Shown here piece by piece: positions 63,400 through 64,000 of a stretch of 64,000 nucleotides of DNA; within the stretch, counting starts at the first letter, position 1; each line of letters starts with the position of its first letter. Location: the NCBI GenBank assembly GCA_027622005.1, contig JAQBZH010000002.1:104074-168073 (forward strand). Direction: 5' to 3'. A program made the translations under genes and the position numbers. The notes beneath the pieces were generated by a model. It was not told where the DNA came from. It did not search any database and was given only the letters and a program-made list of their open reading frames with translations. Source of the stretch: Bacteroidota bacterium. Its GTDB lineage: Bacteria > Bacteroidota > Rhodothermia > Rhodothermales > UBA10348.

Positions 63400-64000
63400 A
63401 TGAATTCCTCCAAACACATTGTTTTGCTTCCGGGCGACGGCATAGGTCCGGAAGTGACAGCTGCAGCTCAAAAGGTATTGGAACAGGTCGGCTTGAAGTT
63501 TGATCTGGCTTTTACTTTTGAAAAGCGTTTGTTTGGAGGCGCTTCTATCGACCAAAGCGGCCTTCCCTTGCAAACTGAGGTGCTTTCCGCCTGCGAAAAA
63601 GCCGACGGAATCTTAATGGGGGCCATTGGTGGGCCGAAATGGGATCATTTGAACGGCCAGGATCGACCCGAAGGGGGTTTACTTGCTCTTCGGTCAGGAC
63701 TTGGGGTTTTCGCAAACTTGCGACCGGTGTCCGTTCCTGCGTCGCTAGCCCATCTTTCAGTGTTGCCAGCCGAGAAAGTGACAGGTGCAGACATATTGGT
63801 GGTCCGTGAGCTAATCGGAGGCATTTATTTTGGTAAGCCCCGCGTGTTGGAAGCGGATTATGCGCTCGACACCATGATTTACACCGTCCCGGAAATCGAA
63901 CGAATCACGCGGGTGGCGTGCATCTGGGCTCGTAAGCGCAAGGGAAGAGTCACTTCTGTGGATAAAGCGAATGTGCTGGCGGTTTCCCGCCTTTGGCGGG
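63400..64000 (+). CDS. leuB: 3-Isopropylmalate dehydrogenase, N-terminal part (runs off right edge)
   Basis: The frame starts at the ATG at 63400, 17 bases after ilvC, behind an AGAAAAAGA stretch, and is open for 200 codons to the window edge. LLPGDGIGPEVTAAA, ILMGAIGGPKWD, GLGVFANLRPV and VVRELIGGIYFGKPR are the LeuB hallmarks, including the substrate arginines. It oxidatively decarboxylates 3-isopropylmalate in leucine synthesis. The remaining leu genes probably continue outside the window. Confidence 0.95.
   Translation, partial: MNSSKHIVLLPGDGIGPEVTAAAQKVLEQVGLKFDLAFTFEKRLFGGASIDQSGLPLQTEVLSACEKADGILMGAIGGPKWDHLNGQDRPEGGLLALRSGLGVFANLRPVSVPASLAHLSVLPAEKVTGADILVVRELIGGIYFGKPRVLEADYALDTMIYTVPEIERITRVACIWARKRKGRVTSVDKANVLAVSRLWR

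Overview
The window looks like chromosomal DNA of a Bacteroidota-type bacterium, most likely a marine member of the Rhodothermia/Rhodothermales group. This rests on several observations: an OMP_b-brl_3-type outer-membrane barrel with a glycine-rich insert, type IX secretion (T9SS) C-terminal sorting domains, a DUF1800/DUF1501 pair, a choice-of-anchor-B protein, CYCGC and DUF2911 proteins, many lipoproteins, and few recognisable Shine-Dalgarno sequences. The lineage is inferred from gene content only. No rRNA, tRNA, CRISPR array, insertion sequence or prophage was seen.

Layout. 1-11100: the start of a PLP-dependent decarboxylase (runs off the left edge), a TonB-receptor-like barrel protein, a DUF2911 lipoprotein, a thioredoxin-like protein, a large uncharacterised TIM-barrel-like lipoprotein, a sulfatase and a DUF4097 repeat protein. 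11100-19100: a minus-strand group (two coupled acetyltransferases, one with its CoA-binding core missing; a methyltransferase; an ACT protein; a GT2 glycosyltransferase; a serine hydrolase), then a phosphatase, a fatty acid desaturase and small exported proteins. 19300-22500: DUF1800 plus a DUF1501 protein with both Tat and T9SS signals. 23000-47000: exported catabolic functions (S9, M28, S15 and S33 peptidases, proline-racemase-family enzyme, DUF1080, second sulfatase, two PQQ/GSDH-type dehydrogenases one fused to ThuA, AbgT transporter), with two damaged genes. 47000-57700: housekeeping genes tag, mreB, dnaA, bcp, uvrC and asnB. 57800-64000: a branched-chain amino acid operon, ilvD-ilvB-ilvN-ilvC-leuB, which continues past the right edge.

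The most interesting element is in front of ilvD. A sigma70-like promoter (57825-57854) is followed by a small reading frame (57881-58081) with Leu, Ile or Val in 19 of its last 30 codons. The start of that codon run (58000-58009) is perfectly complementary to a segment just after the leader stop (58085-58094). That same segment can instead pair over 12 bp with 58118-58129, and the latter can form a hairpin (58120-58138) just before the ilvD start codon. This is the 1:2 / 2:3 / 3:4 geometry of leader-peptide attenuation, but with no U-tract, so the last hairpin appears placed to block translation initiation rather than to terminate transcription.

Three genes look damaged: a HExxH/T9SS protein with an out-of-frame internal deletion (43063-43913), an acetyltransferase with an in-frame loss of the acetyl-CoA motif (11643-12029), and a DUF2911 protein split by an apparent one-base deletion (30174-31069). 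These may be genuine decay or assembly errors. Only one stretch over 300 bases lacks a gene apart from the ilv leader: 361-746, a divergent promoter region with a palindrome and three helically phased GTCACAA repeats.
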